From Phallusia mammillata (taxonomy: Eukaryota > Chordata > Ascidiacea > Phlebobranchia > Ascidiidae), in assembly GCA_003260075.1 (NCBI GenBank), contig QLIY01000192.1, positions 124,995-188,994 on the forward strand: DNA of 64,000 nucleotides. Reading direction: 5' to 3'. A program made the position numbers and the translations under genes. The notes beneath the pieces were generated by a model. That model saw only the letters and a list, made by a program, of their open reading frames with translations, searched no databases and was not told where the DNA came from. Below, piece after piece: positions 14,901 through 29,900 of this stretch. How positions within the stretch are numbered: position 1 is the stretch's first letter; each line of letters starts with the position of its first letter.

Positions 14901-17900
14901 GGAAGAGCTCTCTGTCTGTTATGAAGGTAAACCAAACTTTTACTTAAATAATTGTACTGTTATTAACAAATATGTAGCTCTTGCAGCAATTTTTATTATG
15001 GGTCCCCTTCCCTGAAGGGGACACATCTTGATTTTACTCGGGGGGGGGGGGGGGGGGATGATTGTTTTTGTAAACAAAAACAAATGGATCCCCACACGCG
15101 CGTTTGTGCAGATTTACAGTAAACAAATGTTGCGGTGGGGGGGGGGTTTTTAGTCAGAGCAGATTTTACACAAAATCTTTCCTTCTTTTGTAAAAAGTCC
15201 AATATTGTTTGCCACGACTTAGTGCATATTGATTTAACCCTTACATTTATTTCAGACCCACCAATTAAGAGATGCTGGAGAGCGGCTTGCTTCTCGCATT
15301 GGGTGTCCTTTTATTGATGTGCTGGAACCTGAATATGCCTACAACCGTCGTTTCCATGACTCCCAGATCATCATGGCAATGCGATCACTGATCGAGGGAA
15401 TCAAGGAGAGGGCTGGAAGTGGAAGAAATAGTTTTGCTGATCTGGAACAAGCTGGTGGAGGCTTAGGGATAGATCCTGGAATGGAATCTCCGGATCTTCG
15501 CATCATTATGTGCACTCGTCAAGGTAATTTTGGGTTATTCCAACCATATAAAATGTTTTTGTCGACTCTTGACCATAATTGCAAAGATTTTGTTGGATTT
15601 ACCCAACTTGACCCAAACAGATGAACTGTAACACCATGTTCAATAAGAAAACTAAACACTAAAGACTAATGTCTTTGTGCAAGTAGTTTTTGGAAGGTGT
15701 CCTATTTATAAAGTAACTGATAACTGATCTTGACTAACTGATTCCTTATATTTTACAGATGATCTACCAACTGCAGAGGTAGCTTTGGCCCCTCTTTTAA
15801 ATCACTCTTCATTTCACGATGCTGGGCAAGAAATTATTGAAGGTGAAGAAACCGAGGATGCAATTGTCGTGGTGACCTACCTGGGAACAAAAAGAAGGAG
15901 AATTGCCATTACATTGACATCTTATCAAAGTGCTAGGAATCTAATGAGCCAAGGAAATCCCATACATGGATTCATCTTGGTTTATGATACACAACGGAAG
16001 AGCTCTCTGTCTGTTATGAAGGTAAACCAAACTTTTACTTAAACTAGAAGAGTGGCTTTCTGATATACTTCCATTTTATATATTCTNGTTTGTACTCCAT
16101 ATAGCATATTTATTTATGCACAGTACTGATCACTGTGTTTGCCCTTACAGCACCAAACTTTTCCATAGTTATCTCTTGACATGCATTATTTACATCTTTG
16201 CATGTGTGGGGACCCATAAGTTTCTGCTTGCGGAAACAACAAAGGTTATAAAAGACAGTGGACGACATGGGACCCAATATAAAATAAATGTAGGAAATAT
16301 ATTAATCTTTTAAAATAGGTTATGATGTATATGCAAGGGTAATATGTGCTNTATAGTGTATATGCAAGGGCAATATGTGCTAAGCCACCCTTCTAGATAT
16401 AACAAGTAGATGTTTAGACGTTACATGTCAGACATCTTCACCAGGGTGATAACATAAATTAAAACACAAAGTTGTTATCAAGCAACAAAGGCAATAAAGC
16501 AGACACAAAAATAGCAGTTGTACTGTTATGTTTTGAAATGTTGTATCAGCTAAAAAAAATATTAAAACGCAGTGTTATTTCGCTAAACTTAACATACACC
16601 ATATTATGCAGGTCTTTGCCACCAACACAGCCAGTGCATATCCATCACTGATACTTTGTGTTTCACCAAATGAAGAGCAACCAGCAGCTGCTGCCTTCTT
16701 TCGTCAAGACACTGAAGCAAGACAGTTGGTTGTCGCTGGCAACGCTCTTGCTGATGAACTTCAAGCCAAGTTTGTAAGTGCCTCTTCACGCCACAAGAGG
16801 CAGACAGAGGTTTACAGCACTTTCTTCAAAGATGCTTGGGAACACAAGGAAAATACCGAGGCGATACACAGGTAAACAACATGCCTGTGAGGACAGTTAC
16901 TAAGTAGGCACCAGTATTAAATGTGTGCATATAGGGGCAGATTCCCATGAAATCGCAGGTGTTTGCTCTTTATTAAGCAAACATTGGCATAAGGCAGTAA
17001 GCAATGGTGGTCATGTAGAAATAAGACTACCCAATGTTTGACCATGACTTTTAACCACGGTTGAACTAGATTCATTGAAAACGTTATGCTTCGTTTGTGT
17101 AAATGTAAAATGTACGAAGTAATTTTACTACTATGCTGGGCTGCTTAAGTCAAATTTATGTGTTTTTAGACTAACAAAAGCTTTAGCACAAAACTCATGA
17201 AATTATCATTGTTTTATGTTCTTTGTAGAAAAAGGATTTTGTCAATAAATTTACCATCACACCATGCAGAAATGCCCCCTTAATGAAGTCTCAACATACT
17301 CTGTTAAAGACACACTTTTTCATTATAGGATCAGTCGAATTATTGTGGAGGAGGACCAGGAGTTAAAAGAAATGGATGAGGAATCAATTCTTCCCATACC
17401 TGCTCCAAGATCACGTTCAAGAGTTAGTGAAACAAAGGTAAATATATAATTTTATTTCAATCAAGTTTACATGAGAAAAAAACTGTGGGGTATATTTTGA
17501 TAAACAGGGACACTGGCCCACCTGGCGTGGTTTTGTTATTGTATTACTATTTTCACAAGTTTGTCAATTTCATGTAGCCTTTAGTGGGGCTGTAAAATGA
17601 AACACACCAAAATAAACAGTCAACTATTTGCTACCAAAAGACTTTCACTTTGTTATAAACTGCATGTATTCGTCTAAACTGCATATGTTGTGTAGTGATA
17701 AAGTTCTGATTTTAGAATCATAAAAATCAATTCCTTTTGTGTTGGGTAAAAGGTAACAACCACAATTTTGACAATACAAATGCCCACCAACCCTATTTAA
17801 ACACTGTTTATTTTCCCACCTTGTGATGAAATCATCTTTACAACCAATAATGAAAGTTAATATTTAACATTTCCTAATAACACAAGTTCTTTACTTTTAT

Positions 17901-20900
17901 AGTCCAGCAGCGTTGAGAATCTCCCTGTCAAGTCTATGTATGAGGCACCTCGCACTGAAAACATCGTTACACCACCAAGCACTTTGCGTTTCAACATTTC
18001 ATCACAGAGCAGCTATACAGAAAGCCAGGGAATTTCTGATCCAGGTCACGCCACTCCGGCCTCAACTTGGTCAAGTGAGTTGTTACATGAAAGTAAAATC
18101 AATTGTTTTGGGGTTAAGATATTGTGAACTATACTCAGGCAGTAGGTAACTGTTTTTGAAAAGGAAGAAAAAATGTAGTTAAAGATTGAAACTCATATTA
18201 TTGAGGTAAAACTTTGCTTTTTAAGAACAATTAGAATGAAAGTATTCTTAGCACAGTATTGTGGGTTGAAACTGTTTTATGTTTAGCTGGAAGTGACGAA
18301 TACAAACCTGAAACTCCAAGAACAAGTCCAACTGCAGGCCTGCTTGATAATGAGGTAAGTTACATTTATTGTCTGCATTTTTCAGGAGTATCCAGTCAGG
18401 CTTTGTATTTACCAAGTTGAAAATTATTTTTTTGAGTTGTTTTTGATAGATACACTATGACCATGCATATTTGCTTTTTGTAATTCAAGTCTGTACAACA
18501 CTATTTTGCAATTACTTGCAGAAATTTCAAACTTTATTTGTTTAGCAAATGCCTGACTATGAATTTGACTCTGCATTGCGAACCACACCTAAACCAGGAA
18601 AATTGAGGCCAGAACTTCTGCATGCAGTTGAAGTTGGAATTAAAAAGAAACCTGTGAGACATTTTTTTTGTTTTAAGACCACATTGGAGCATACCTGACT
18701 TTAAATTTGTGTTGACAGCAATGTTAGGTTTGAATCATATGCTGTAGCAAAAGGGGTATGAAAGTTAATTTAAGAAATGCCCTGTAAAAACTAAATAAAA
18801 ACCTATATAAAAGATGTAGTAAATACAGTTTTTTATTCAATACTTTCTGTAAAATTCACATCTGACATGTGTCAAGCTAACAAAAAATGCATGATAACTA
18901 TTCCCTAGTTTTCTAACTTTTGATCCATTCGTAGCTTTTTAAAAGATCATTTCAAAAATCTTTTCAGGTGAAACATGCAGGACTTATGCATCAGAGCAGC
19001 TTGCAGGATCTTCAGTCTTCAAGCAAACATAGTGACAAATTCCCAAAACAAAATTTGGAGTATTTCGACATGCCCAGACCTGACCCAACACATTTGGGCC
19101 TCAAAGTGCTTCCTGTGGGCCCGGAAGCATTCCAGACAAAGTCTAACACTGTCACAACACCTACTGCAAATGGAGTAAAGATTGCATTGCAGCCTGGGTA
19201 AGTTTTGCACCATTATTAGGTAAATCCGTTTGTTGAGGTTATTTTCTTGTGAAAATCTTACAAAAAGCCTTTAAAACCCTAAAGTTGTCAAACTTACACT
19301 ATTTGGATGTCAACTAGGTGACAAAGGTTAACTCTTACATTCTTAGTTTAGATATTTGCATTCTTGGTGAAAGTTTGAATCTTTTTGTCACAACAGGAGC
19401 TCTGGTCAGAAGCAGCTTCCACGCTCATCTGCAATCACATCCTCAGGACTTGGGCGAAAATTCACTAAAAATGGAAAGCGCCAACCATTAAAAAGTGTAG
19501 ACATTGATTCGACCCCAACTTTTGCCCAAACACCCCCACCAACTTTGCGACCATCTCGTCATTCAACTGCTGACCTTTTGGCCATTGTTCCAAATGAGAA
19601 TATTGTAAGCCACTTTGAATATTTACTACTGATCTAAAGTGTGTTAAGTTTCATGTAAACTGCATAAAAATGTTACAAGTTTTAGATGGTATGTGTATTG
19701 TTTTATGTCACAATACTGTGTTGCCTTATTTTCAAATTTTGCAGTTTCAATTAGTTCTTTAAACACTACTGTTACAAATATTCAAACACTACTATAACCA
19801 TATGCTTTAAAACATTTTTATTGGGTATTGTTTTTGTTGCTTCCAGGGTGCCATGAAACGTGGCCTTGCTTCAAGTCATGAAGATTTACTTCATTTAAGT
19901 CCTTCTGTCCCGTCATCTATGCCAAGTTACCATGGCAACACACCCAAGGAAGAAAAGCGACATAAGCAAAAGGAGGAAGAAAAACGCAAAAAAGAAGGAA
20001 AAGTAAGTTTTTTGTCTACAATGGAAATGTTTCTGACAAAACCTTTGCTTGCTTCCTTGGTTTACCAACTGACTTCAGAACATAACTTTTGTAGTATTTT
20101 ACATATCACTGTGGCACCTGTTTTATCTAACTATTAATCAATGCACTTTTAATGACTTTTGCTATGTACTTACTAAGTGCTATTTCAAAGTGTGCGTCAT
20201 GTCAGTGTTACCCGACTTGCAGCTTAGAGCATGACGCAGTGCCACCCCATAGCAGGTGACATCATAACTGAAGCAGTCCAGTTGTGTGTGAATTACTATG
20301 GACTAATTTTGTCGTCTTGACGTGGATTTAGTGGGGAAGTCGTATGAGGCGATTGCTTCCTACACAGTAGGTCATTTTGCAAGGGCCAATGTGAGCCTTT
20401 TTCGATTGTGCTGCCTAGGCAAAAATCCTTAATGATGTTTTAGCTTAGTTGGCAAATTCAAAACAATAAATCAGTTTTATTGTGCCATGAGGAGGATAAG
20501 AATAGCCAAGGTTTTATTGTTGTTGTCATCAGGATAAAATTAGTATTTAATTTAATAGTGATAGACCGAGGTATGGAACAGGTCAATAGTGATTAAATTT
20601 GTCATGGTGTCATGTTTCTGATACAATGTGTTTTCCTATTTTCTGTTCCCGAATGAATACGATTGTCTCTAAAGCAGTCAGGCCGGGTCCAGCTAATATC
20701 ACAACTGCGAGGTAACCAGAGGCTTGCAATAACCCACCGACATCCTGCCATTGTTACGTTTTTGTTGGCTTGTCTGTTATGCTTGTCGCCTATAAGGTTT
20801 AGTGCAGCCATATGCGTAGGTGCAGTAGTTTGGTGGTATCAGGCAAAGCTCGGTAGACAGTGGCTTCATGTCCTTTCTTTTAATTACGATTTCCTACATG

Positions 20901-23900
20901 TGTCGACATCTCATTTGTCATCAAGTCAGTAAGTCTGTGTGCATTAACACAACTTTCAGTCTGCTTGCTAGTAAGCCTTTGACAGTTTTCTAGCTTTGTC
21001 GGATTTTAACAAACCAAGGTTTTGTTGTTACAGTAAAACAATTGTTGGTGTTTATTTATTTGCTTGTCCAATATAGACAAGTGCTAAAAAGTATAAATGC
21101 TTATCAAGTCAATCATGTATGACTCAAGCGAAATGAAACATATGCAGATTCTTGTGAACTATGTTTATCTGCAGGTAAGTTAACATAATTAAGATCAAAA
21201 CATGAAGGTTGGCAAGTTAAGCTTCTACACAAGTTTCAGTTTGTTAACTGTTTGTCAATCTTTAAAGTGTCATACAGTTTATACTTATAGTTTTTTTTTT
21301 TTTTTTGGTGGGGGTATGGGAAAAACTGCTGTTTTTTTCAGGTTTTTAAAAACTAACACTTCAACTGTTTTATTCTATATATATGTAAATTTATTGTAGG
21401 TACTGCAACTGTTCAATATTATACATGTAAATATAAATTTTACTTCAGAATGCGAAAGTGTCATTACTAGTGGTACTTGCCACATAAGTTTGCAACTTTC
21501 AGTCTTGAAATATCTCAACTTTCTTTTCCTATTGCTTTGGGTTTTTTTTTAAAGTGTTTAAAGATGTTTGCAGGTAATGCTCAGAGAAGGACTAGAATTT
21601 ATGCATGTAGATTATGATTAAAAATAATTCATGAAATTAGACATGTCAAGTAAAACAGAAAAATCAAAATCATGTGTCAGGTAACAGCACACATTGACAA
21701 TTTGTTGCACCCATGATGGACACATCAGTCAACCTATGTAAATGATTCACTTCCATACACTGTCTTATGTTACTGGGGCTAAACAGTTGTGTGATTGACT
21801 CAGACATCTTTCACTCTTTAAACTATTTCTCCCCAAAGTTCAGAACGGTTAACTGTCTTCACTTGTCCCAAGGGAAATTAATATTTGTTAAGGCAGTTGT
21901 GAATGAGGCTTGGGTCTCTTGAGGGTTTTGTGAAAGAATGTGGTTAAGATTAGCAAAAGTATGTTTTTAAAATAACAAAACAATTGGATTGACTAAAACA
22001 GCATAAAAGGTTGGCAAACAATAACCATAAGTAAGATAAGAAATCTGAGAATAAACGACATGGAATTTTGCTTTTGTGATATCTTTTCTCTTTAGGTGAG
22101 ATGAAGTGTCTGTGCACCTAATGGTGTGTGAATGTCTATGTATCATTTCTTCACTTGCCATTGATTTATTGCCCCAAGGCCAGAGAACAAATCAGGTGTC
22201 TAGATTTTGGGGGCAAGCCAACTAACCTAGTTCACAGTTTTATGGGGGCAGATCTGTGCTCATTTCTGTTGCATAAAAGCGGAGGTCAGTCAATTCACTG
22301 GAAGGTTACAAGTCCACATGCGCACTTTTGTTTAAGGTGTATGTGAGTTTTATGTCAAATAATTGAGGTTTAGTTTAGCAGATCTGATTCAATGCACTAT
22401 TTATTTAAAGCTATTTAGACAAATTATGCAGAGATTTAAATGAGTGTGTTCCAAACAGATAGACAGATGATATTGTGTGTATTGATCAAATTATACAATT
22501 TATCGGAATGACGTGGAAATTTCAACCAACTCAAATGCATGCACAGATTACAGTGAGTAGCATAAAACAAGCAGAAAATACTTATGATGATCTTACACAT
22601 TTGTTTTCAAATTTGTTACCCCACAGACAGTTGTTCTAGAATCATTTCTACTATCACACTTGGCACATTTATGAGTTGTTTTGTTGAAAAACAAGCTATT
22701 GCACAAGTCTGCAACATGCCCATTGGTATGATTCATACCGCATGAAACGTTTTTGCATTTAATATTTGGTTGTGTTACTTATGAATTGTTTACCCTGGGA
22801 TTTTCTAATTAGACAAAGATTTGTATTTTAACTCTCATGTTCTAAAATGTGTATTTTTGCACTATATACTTACAGTACCGTAATATGCACCCATTGTGGT
22901 TTTGTTTTCACCACTGCGTTTTTTGCAGGAAAAAGAACAGGGGGGGGGGGCTTTACAGTACCGTAATATACACTCATTGTGGTTTTGTTTTCACCACTGC
23001 GTTTTTTGCAGGAAAAAGAACAGAAAATGCGAATGAAAATGAAAGGGAAAAATCGACCTCCACCTACATCACAGGCCACTGGCAACAAACATACACTGTC
23101 GGATTATTTCAACAAGAGATTGGACGACACCATTCAAGGCCTCAATCATATGATACCGCTCTTTGTCGAAAAGTGCATCCGATTTATTGAGAACTACGGT
23201 GAGTCAGCGCGTCTGTGTCGGCGTGTGAGACCAGACAAGGGGAATAAGTGACTGATAACGGTCAATGTTGTTTTCTTAATGAGACTGTACATCGAAGAGA
23301 AATGGCTTAAAGATCTTTGATAGACTGTGGTAAGCTTGATCGAAGTTTGCGTCTTTGTTAAATACCTAAAAAGACCATTATTTTGAAATGATTTCTTCAA
23401 AATAACGTTAGATTGCATAAACAACTTATGTTAGCATTGTAGCGAGTGTGCTAGGCAAAAAAATATCACCCGGCGTATGTTTGTTTCCAAAGTTCCTAAA
23501 ACTTTTGGTTGCGAGGTTTTGTTGCAATATGCCTGTGGTTGTGGTTTCCTTGCGGTATTAAAGCTGGTTTATACGTCTGAGTTGGCCTTTTGGCTCTCCG
23601 ACGTTTTGTAGAACCTGGACACGTGGTTCCCTTTTCAAAGCAGTTTTTGGATTAGACCAGCAGTGGTCAACGAAGCGTTTGCTACTTTTGGATCAAATAA
23701 ACTGTTACATTTTCATGTTCGTAAAAATCGTAGAGCAGTATGCGTTGGTCAACGTATTAAAAAGTGGGGTTTAGCACACCTTTTGTGTGCAGCAACAACA
23801 GTAAATTTAACAGATAGAAAAAGTGGATGGCAAAATCAACCAAAACTTCCAAACAGTATCGTTTGAACAGAAATGTTTGGTCTTACAACCCAAAACCCAG

Positions 23901-26900
23901 GCAAAAAAACTTTCCCCAAGAAATTCATGATTGACATTATTGACGTCACGACTTCCGTTCGCTAGTGCGTGACCGCTTTTCGAGCGCATCGGCCATTCTT
24001 TGCGCCTCACTTGTAACCCATTGTTGACACTTGATGCGAGCAATTGTTGCGTCTGCGCTCGTTTGTGACGTAGAAGCCGCAGTGAAGGTTTTTCCTAATA
24101 TGTTCGTAACGCGGTTGCTCTACGTCATTTACCGCCACGAGTGTTAACGAAAAACGCTGCCATTGTTGCGCCAAAGTTGCGTTTTACCAGATTTTGTAGG
24201 GGATCACGTGCTTGTGTAATAAGGATTTCGACTTTGGGACTTCCTATTTCTGATTGAGTGCGAAACCTACATCAACCAATTTAATGTTAACATAAAAACT
24301 ATGACAATAAAAACCTGTTTAGAAATACAATTTAGTAGTTACGATACCTTTTGCCAGAAATGCACAGTATGTTTTGTATTGGTTTGTGGCCAAAAATTTT
24401 AAGTTAAATCAAACTGCGCATGTCCACACGAATTTTTCAAAAATGAATAGTTTCTTTTTTATCTGAAGGTCTCTGCACCGAAGGATTATATCGAATACCG
24501 GCCAACTCCAAAGAACGGGAAATGCTCATCAAGAAGTTTGATGAAGGTAAAACGTTTTTTAGCGTTTTTTACTAGAAAATTTTAGTTAGCACAATTGTTG
24601 TCCTGCATATTTTGGGCAATCCAAAATACTAAAGACTTTAGTTAATATTTTTGATCGTTTTTGACTGTATGTGGATCAAGCACACTGTGGACATGTATGT
24701 TTTGGTACAATAGTTGTCTGATGGTGTCATGAAAAATCCCTGACCGTTTTGGTTCATAAGGTGAAGGTGCTAATGCACGTTCTTATGGTTCATTGTTAAG
24801 ACGTGCTGTCAGTAAGTAATGGTCAATGAACGTAGGAACATTGGCGCATGTATCTCCACAGTGCAGAAATTATATATCAGCGCGCCACACTTAAAATGAC
24901 ATTTTCCCCCCAAACGGCGTATAACCTGTGTAATTGGCAGTGCATCAAATTCGTGAACAAGCTTCGTTAGGTTAATTCACACAACTACAGCTCTTACCCT
25001 CTCGTTGTGTATTCTTGTCACATAACGCTGAAAGTTTCAACAGATGATGTATATGTCACCATACAACAGTAGTGTAAGTGACTATTTCTGTCTACTTATG
25101 ACAAATTCAAAGCGGCTACGGCAAAAACGATGTTACACCTACAATAAACAATGAGTTCGAGCGAAACTTGGCCGAATGGTCTGGCGCGCATGACCCATGT
25201 ACAAAACCTGATCCGGTTTCGTCCCCGGGAGTATCCTGGGTTCGAATCCCGTGAACGACAAAGGGCAATTTTCAGTTCTCGGACTGCCGCCTGATTGTCG
25301 AAAAATACAATAAACATAAACAATGAGTTACACCAGGGGTCACCAAACTTTTTTCACTGCGGGCCGGATAAGTTTAATAATAGTTTAATAATAATTCGTG
25401 CGGGCCGGATAGTTTACATGCCCTAGCGCCGTCTTTGCGAACTTAGACCGCAAGGCGATTTTGATAGCGGCGCCAAGATATGGTCTTTCTATAATCTCAT
25501 TAAAATCTGGTGATGCGACTATTAAATTGCATAGTTAGTCTCATCTTACAAGCAACGCTTGTATATTACGTCACAAGTGACCAAAGAAAGCAATGGTTTG
25601 CGCACAATTAACACTTTTAGTCTTGTTTGTGACGTAACAAACTGGCTTTGGGTCAATCCTGGGTGTTGTAATCCCATAAAACAAGGTAATATCAATTCTA
25701 CATGTCGCGACAGGAAAACTTTCGTAAGAAGTAGATCAATTTTTAAATGTTACAAAGTTATCAATGCGATTTGACAAACCAAAAAATGTGGTCGCGGGCC
25801 GGATGAAATGACCTCGCGGGCCGTAGTTTGGTGACCCCTGAGTTACACTAACAACGCTTGAACCTATAGCAATGGTTCCTAAAAAGGTCCGAAAACACCT
25901 TGCATTTAAACAGCGGACGGCATCCAAAGTGTGTTTCGGCAACTATGCAAATACAAGTTTGCCCCTAATCCAACCGCCAGGGAACCGCATGACACCGGTT
26001 TAGCTACAGTTTCTTTGAGAAAATTTGCATTTGCACATAACTGTATGTAAATGCCCTGCGACTGCATGTTGCCGTTTAGTGAACTTTAAGTTTCAGTTGC
26101 GTTGTTTAAACAATAGTGTTAAATATAAATATACCAGGAATAGGATTGTGCTACTAAAATAGACTTGTGAATGAACATTGCGTGGTGAGCCAAAGACTAT
26201 TGTGTGATGTATTTATCATAAGAAGTGCCTGCGCAATAATCTGAAAACAACTTTCTTAATGTTTTATTTTTAAAAACACTCCGTTATATCCATATACCCC
26301 ACCTTTTAATAGGACATTTACCACATCCGCCAACTGATTTGCGCTTATGCGGGTTTATGTGAAATCTTTTTTGTGACAATTCATGCGACCCTCAGCTGTT
26401 GTCACGTAGTTTTGTCCCTATGCTTTGGAACTCTGTTTCATTAGCATTAAAAGCATTGGAAGGTCATCACCACACCAGCTTGAGAGTTACACAAACCATG
26501 GGCATAGTTTTGAAGCAATGCAAAATTTACTCTCAAATGTTCGACTTTCCACTTTTCGATATTCAAGAATTTTGCAGATAAATGCTTATGTGTTAAAAAT
26601 GAATTGCTTCAAAATTATCCCCATGTTTGTGCAACCTTTATCAACCATCACAATTAGCACCGCACTGTAAATACAAATCAACTTGTATATGTGTTAAAAA
26701 AAATTTATCGGAGCAGTTTTGCTTGTTGAGACTAGCTTGACTTTTCGTCACACAAATTGCCACAAGTCTTTAAGATAATCGCAATGTTGTGATGATCAGT
26801 TCTGTTGGTGCACATTATGCAGAAATCCCACCCACTTGTGCTTTGACACGGAAACGTGGGTTTGTGTTTTCCGTTTGGCTTTAAAAATCCTACGTTGTCT

Positions 26901-29900
26901 TCCGTTGAACGGTCTCACTGCCACTCTGTATATGCGTTGGTTTTATGTGAGACAACCGTTATGTCCGGGTTTGTGGGCGAACAGAAGCTTAAAATGTAAC
27001 CTTGGAAGGGATTGAGCTTGTTTGTTGCATATTTGGGTTTATGTCATTTTGATTAAGGACATCTGGCTGAACCGAAATAGAAACATACGGGTGTGTTTGG
27101 CATAACAATTTAGCCAACCGAAACCTTGTGTTTGGGTGCGTCACTAACACGAAATCAGAGCAAGAAGGTTTATCGAAATATAGCGCTTTTCACATTTGAA
27201 TTCTCAGGCTGTTTTGTGCTTCACCTTGTCTGACTTAAAATAATGGTTCTGGTGATTGAGTTAGATACCTTGTTTTTGTAACATTTGATGGTACTTTATG
27301 GCGTAAATTTTTCCTTTCAGATAACAATTACGAGTTCGTGCCTTCGGAGGTATCAGTGTCAACTGTAGCAGGCTGTGTCACGTGGTTCTTCGGACACAAG
27401 AACTTGCCGGACCCGCTTATTCCTTATCAACTCCACGACGAGTTGGAGGAAGCTATCAGTAAGTTATAACATACAGTTAAAACCACTAGAATTAGTCATT
27501 TAACACACGCAAGTTTCCATGGTTACGTTTTAGATTCGCCTCACTGCATATATCCAGGAGTACATTTTCCTAATTAAATCATGCACGTATAGGGTCATAA
27601 TGTCCTATAGCAGATAAATGGGCCGCACATTCATTGAAATCACTTTTTTACTTGACTCATCAACAAAGAAGTGACGTAGAATATGACAACACAAACTACG
27701 TCATCTCATCAAAGTGTAGTGCCAAGTTCCGCAAATGCGTCATTGTTGTGAGTCTGGATCAGTTTCTGTTGTCGTTAGCGTGCACTCGTCTTTAAATGCA
27801 TATTACAAAAATAGACTGTCTCCAAACGAAAGAATGTATTTCCATGGCATGTCTTTCTGTTGTTTAGCCTACCCCGCGTGGGAATATTGTTGTGTGAGAA
27901 AAGATAAAAATACATGATATGTTCTTATTTGGTAATTGGAAATACCTATATTTTCAAGCCCAGTCAGACTTTTAAAATGCAAAATTAACCAATTTGGTAA
28001 CAAGTTTGCACGAGGATGTATGGAATATACGACGCATGAAGTTACCACGCACCATAGTATAAAATATAAAATTCGGAAAAGCAAACGGGACGCCAGATGT
28101 ATCGAAAAACCCAACCCAACTAAAAGAAAACAAATCCGAACAACCAGTCTGACCCAGAACTCTTTTTTGCCTACATTCTTAAAAACATATTAACAGTTAG
28201 TTTATGGAAATAACCAAGTATCTTTTTTACAGAAATGCCTGATCGTTCCCTGCAACTATGTTCAGTGCGTGGTGTCGTCCGCAAACTTCCTTACTCCAAT
28301 TACGCCACATTCAAATTCCTCTGTGCCCACCTCAAGCAGTAAGTGTTTTAGAGCTATTTTTATTAAAATGCTTTGCATTACGTTCATAACATTTTTTATC
28401 ACTGCAGTGACCCAAGGGTACCAACAATTTAGGCGTAATTTATTGTGACTTATTTGCCATAGCCTAAGCATATGAGGTATTCAGTACATTGGTTTGAAAA
28501 GGGGCGCGCCGGTCCATCCCACTTATTCACTAAAAGTAAGGCATTCCACAACAGTGCATGTGTTTTATGATCATTCAGTTCTGCCAAACTTTTACCAGTT
28601 TTATAGACCTCGTACATTGTCGTAACCTCTAAAGCCAGCTTAATCTTCACAACCAATTTAATGTGACATTTTTACAAAGAATTACTCGCCATGTGCACTG
28701 GCAGTGAATGACATTTCTTGAATATTAATTTGACCTGTAATGCTGCGATATTTCACGAAACCTTCCAAAGCGCAGGTTTAGGTAACAATCGCCTCGCGTG
28801 ACAGTTGACTGGGTGCCAAGTTTTGCAAGTGCGTATTTGGCAGGGTAGCTACATGATCGGAAATAGTTGTGTAGGAATCCGGGAGCGACAACCCGTGCCC
28901 CCATTTCATCGCTGCCAGTGTTGTGACTTAATTGCGATTGAAGTTGTTCAAACAACTATCCGATATCCTTTCCTGGACAAGTCCCAGGAAGTCGAAAAGG
29001 AAAAAAAATGTACAAAGTGACCACTTTATAAGGCTGCAGTGGATTTACGTTTCAAATATTGACCCTTTCTCCATACCTTCTGACATGCAAGGCTTTCGTC
29101 AAAATAAATTATTGTAAACGGCTAAATTATTGTTATCAAAAAAATTAACAAACGTCCCCAAGCACAAGGCATGAACAGAAAACATTTTCAAAGCTACACA
29201 TTCAATACAAACTTAGTATTAAAAACATAACAATTGGTGTGGATAAGAATTACTATAAGTTCGACACTGATGTTGCGTTTAATATATACGTTACAAGCAA
29301 AAAGAATAAACTATTCAACGTATCACATTTGGTATTTGTGGATTTTGATTCAATGGAGGCGGTCATAGCGGGCGAGGATGCGATGTTGCAGTGGTAGTGA
29401 AAATAGTAGGATGTTATTTTTCAGCCTCGCTCACGTGCCAGTAAACTCGCATAACACAACCCACATCCGACATGAATGATCGTGACGTGCGCGGGACATT
29501 TTTGGGAAAACGCGAGACGCGTTAATCGATCCTTTTGGCTAAAAAATGGTTCACAAAATTTGCAGACGCTTGATTGTTCAATTGCCCTGACATTATCGGA
29601 GCACCCTTTAGTTAAATGATTGATTGTCGTACAGACGTCACCATAAAAGAAACATTTTAATAATTCATTACCAGCATTATCAAATATGTAAAATAGAATT
29701 TAGACGCATATGAATACTTTTTTTTGATTAAGATGCGTTTTAGAGATATGTCTAAAAACGTTTTGTTATGACAAAAATGCTTGCTAACTTGCTCACCAGG
29801 CATCAGCAAGATTTCTGGCGTTAGATCGTGTATTTCGGTTTTAAGCCATGGGACGACTGCTGGGCAATTGCAATATTTAAATGAGAGCATTAACACCTGC

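Noticed and set aside
20193..20238. 9-bp inverted repeat in a p190RhoGAP intron
   Set aside because: Short, without target duplication or other transposon features; within chance for 3 kb.
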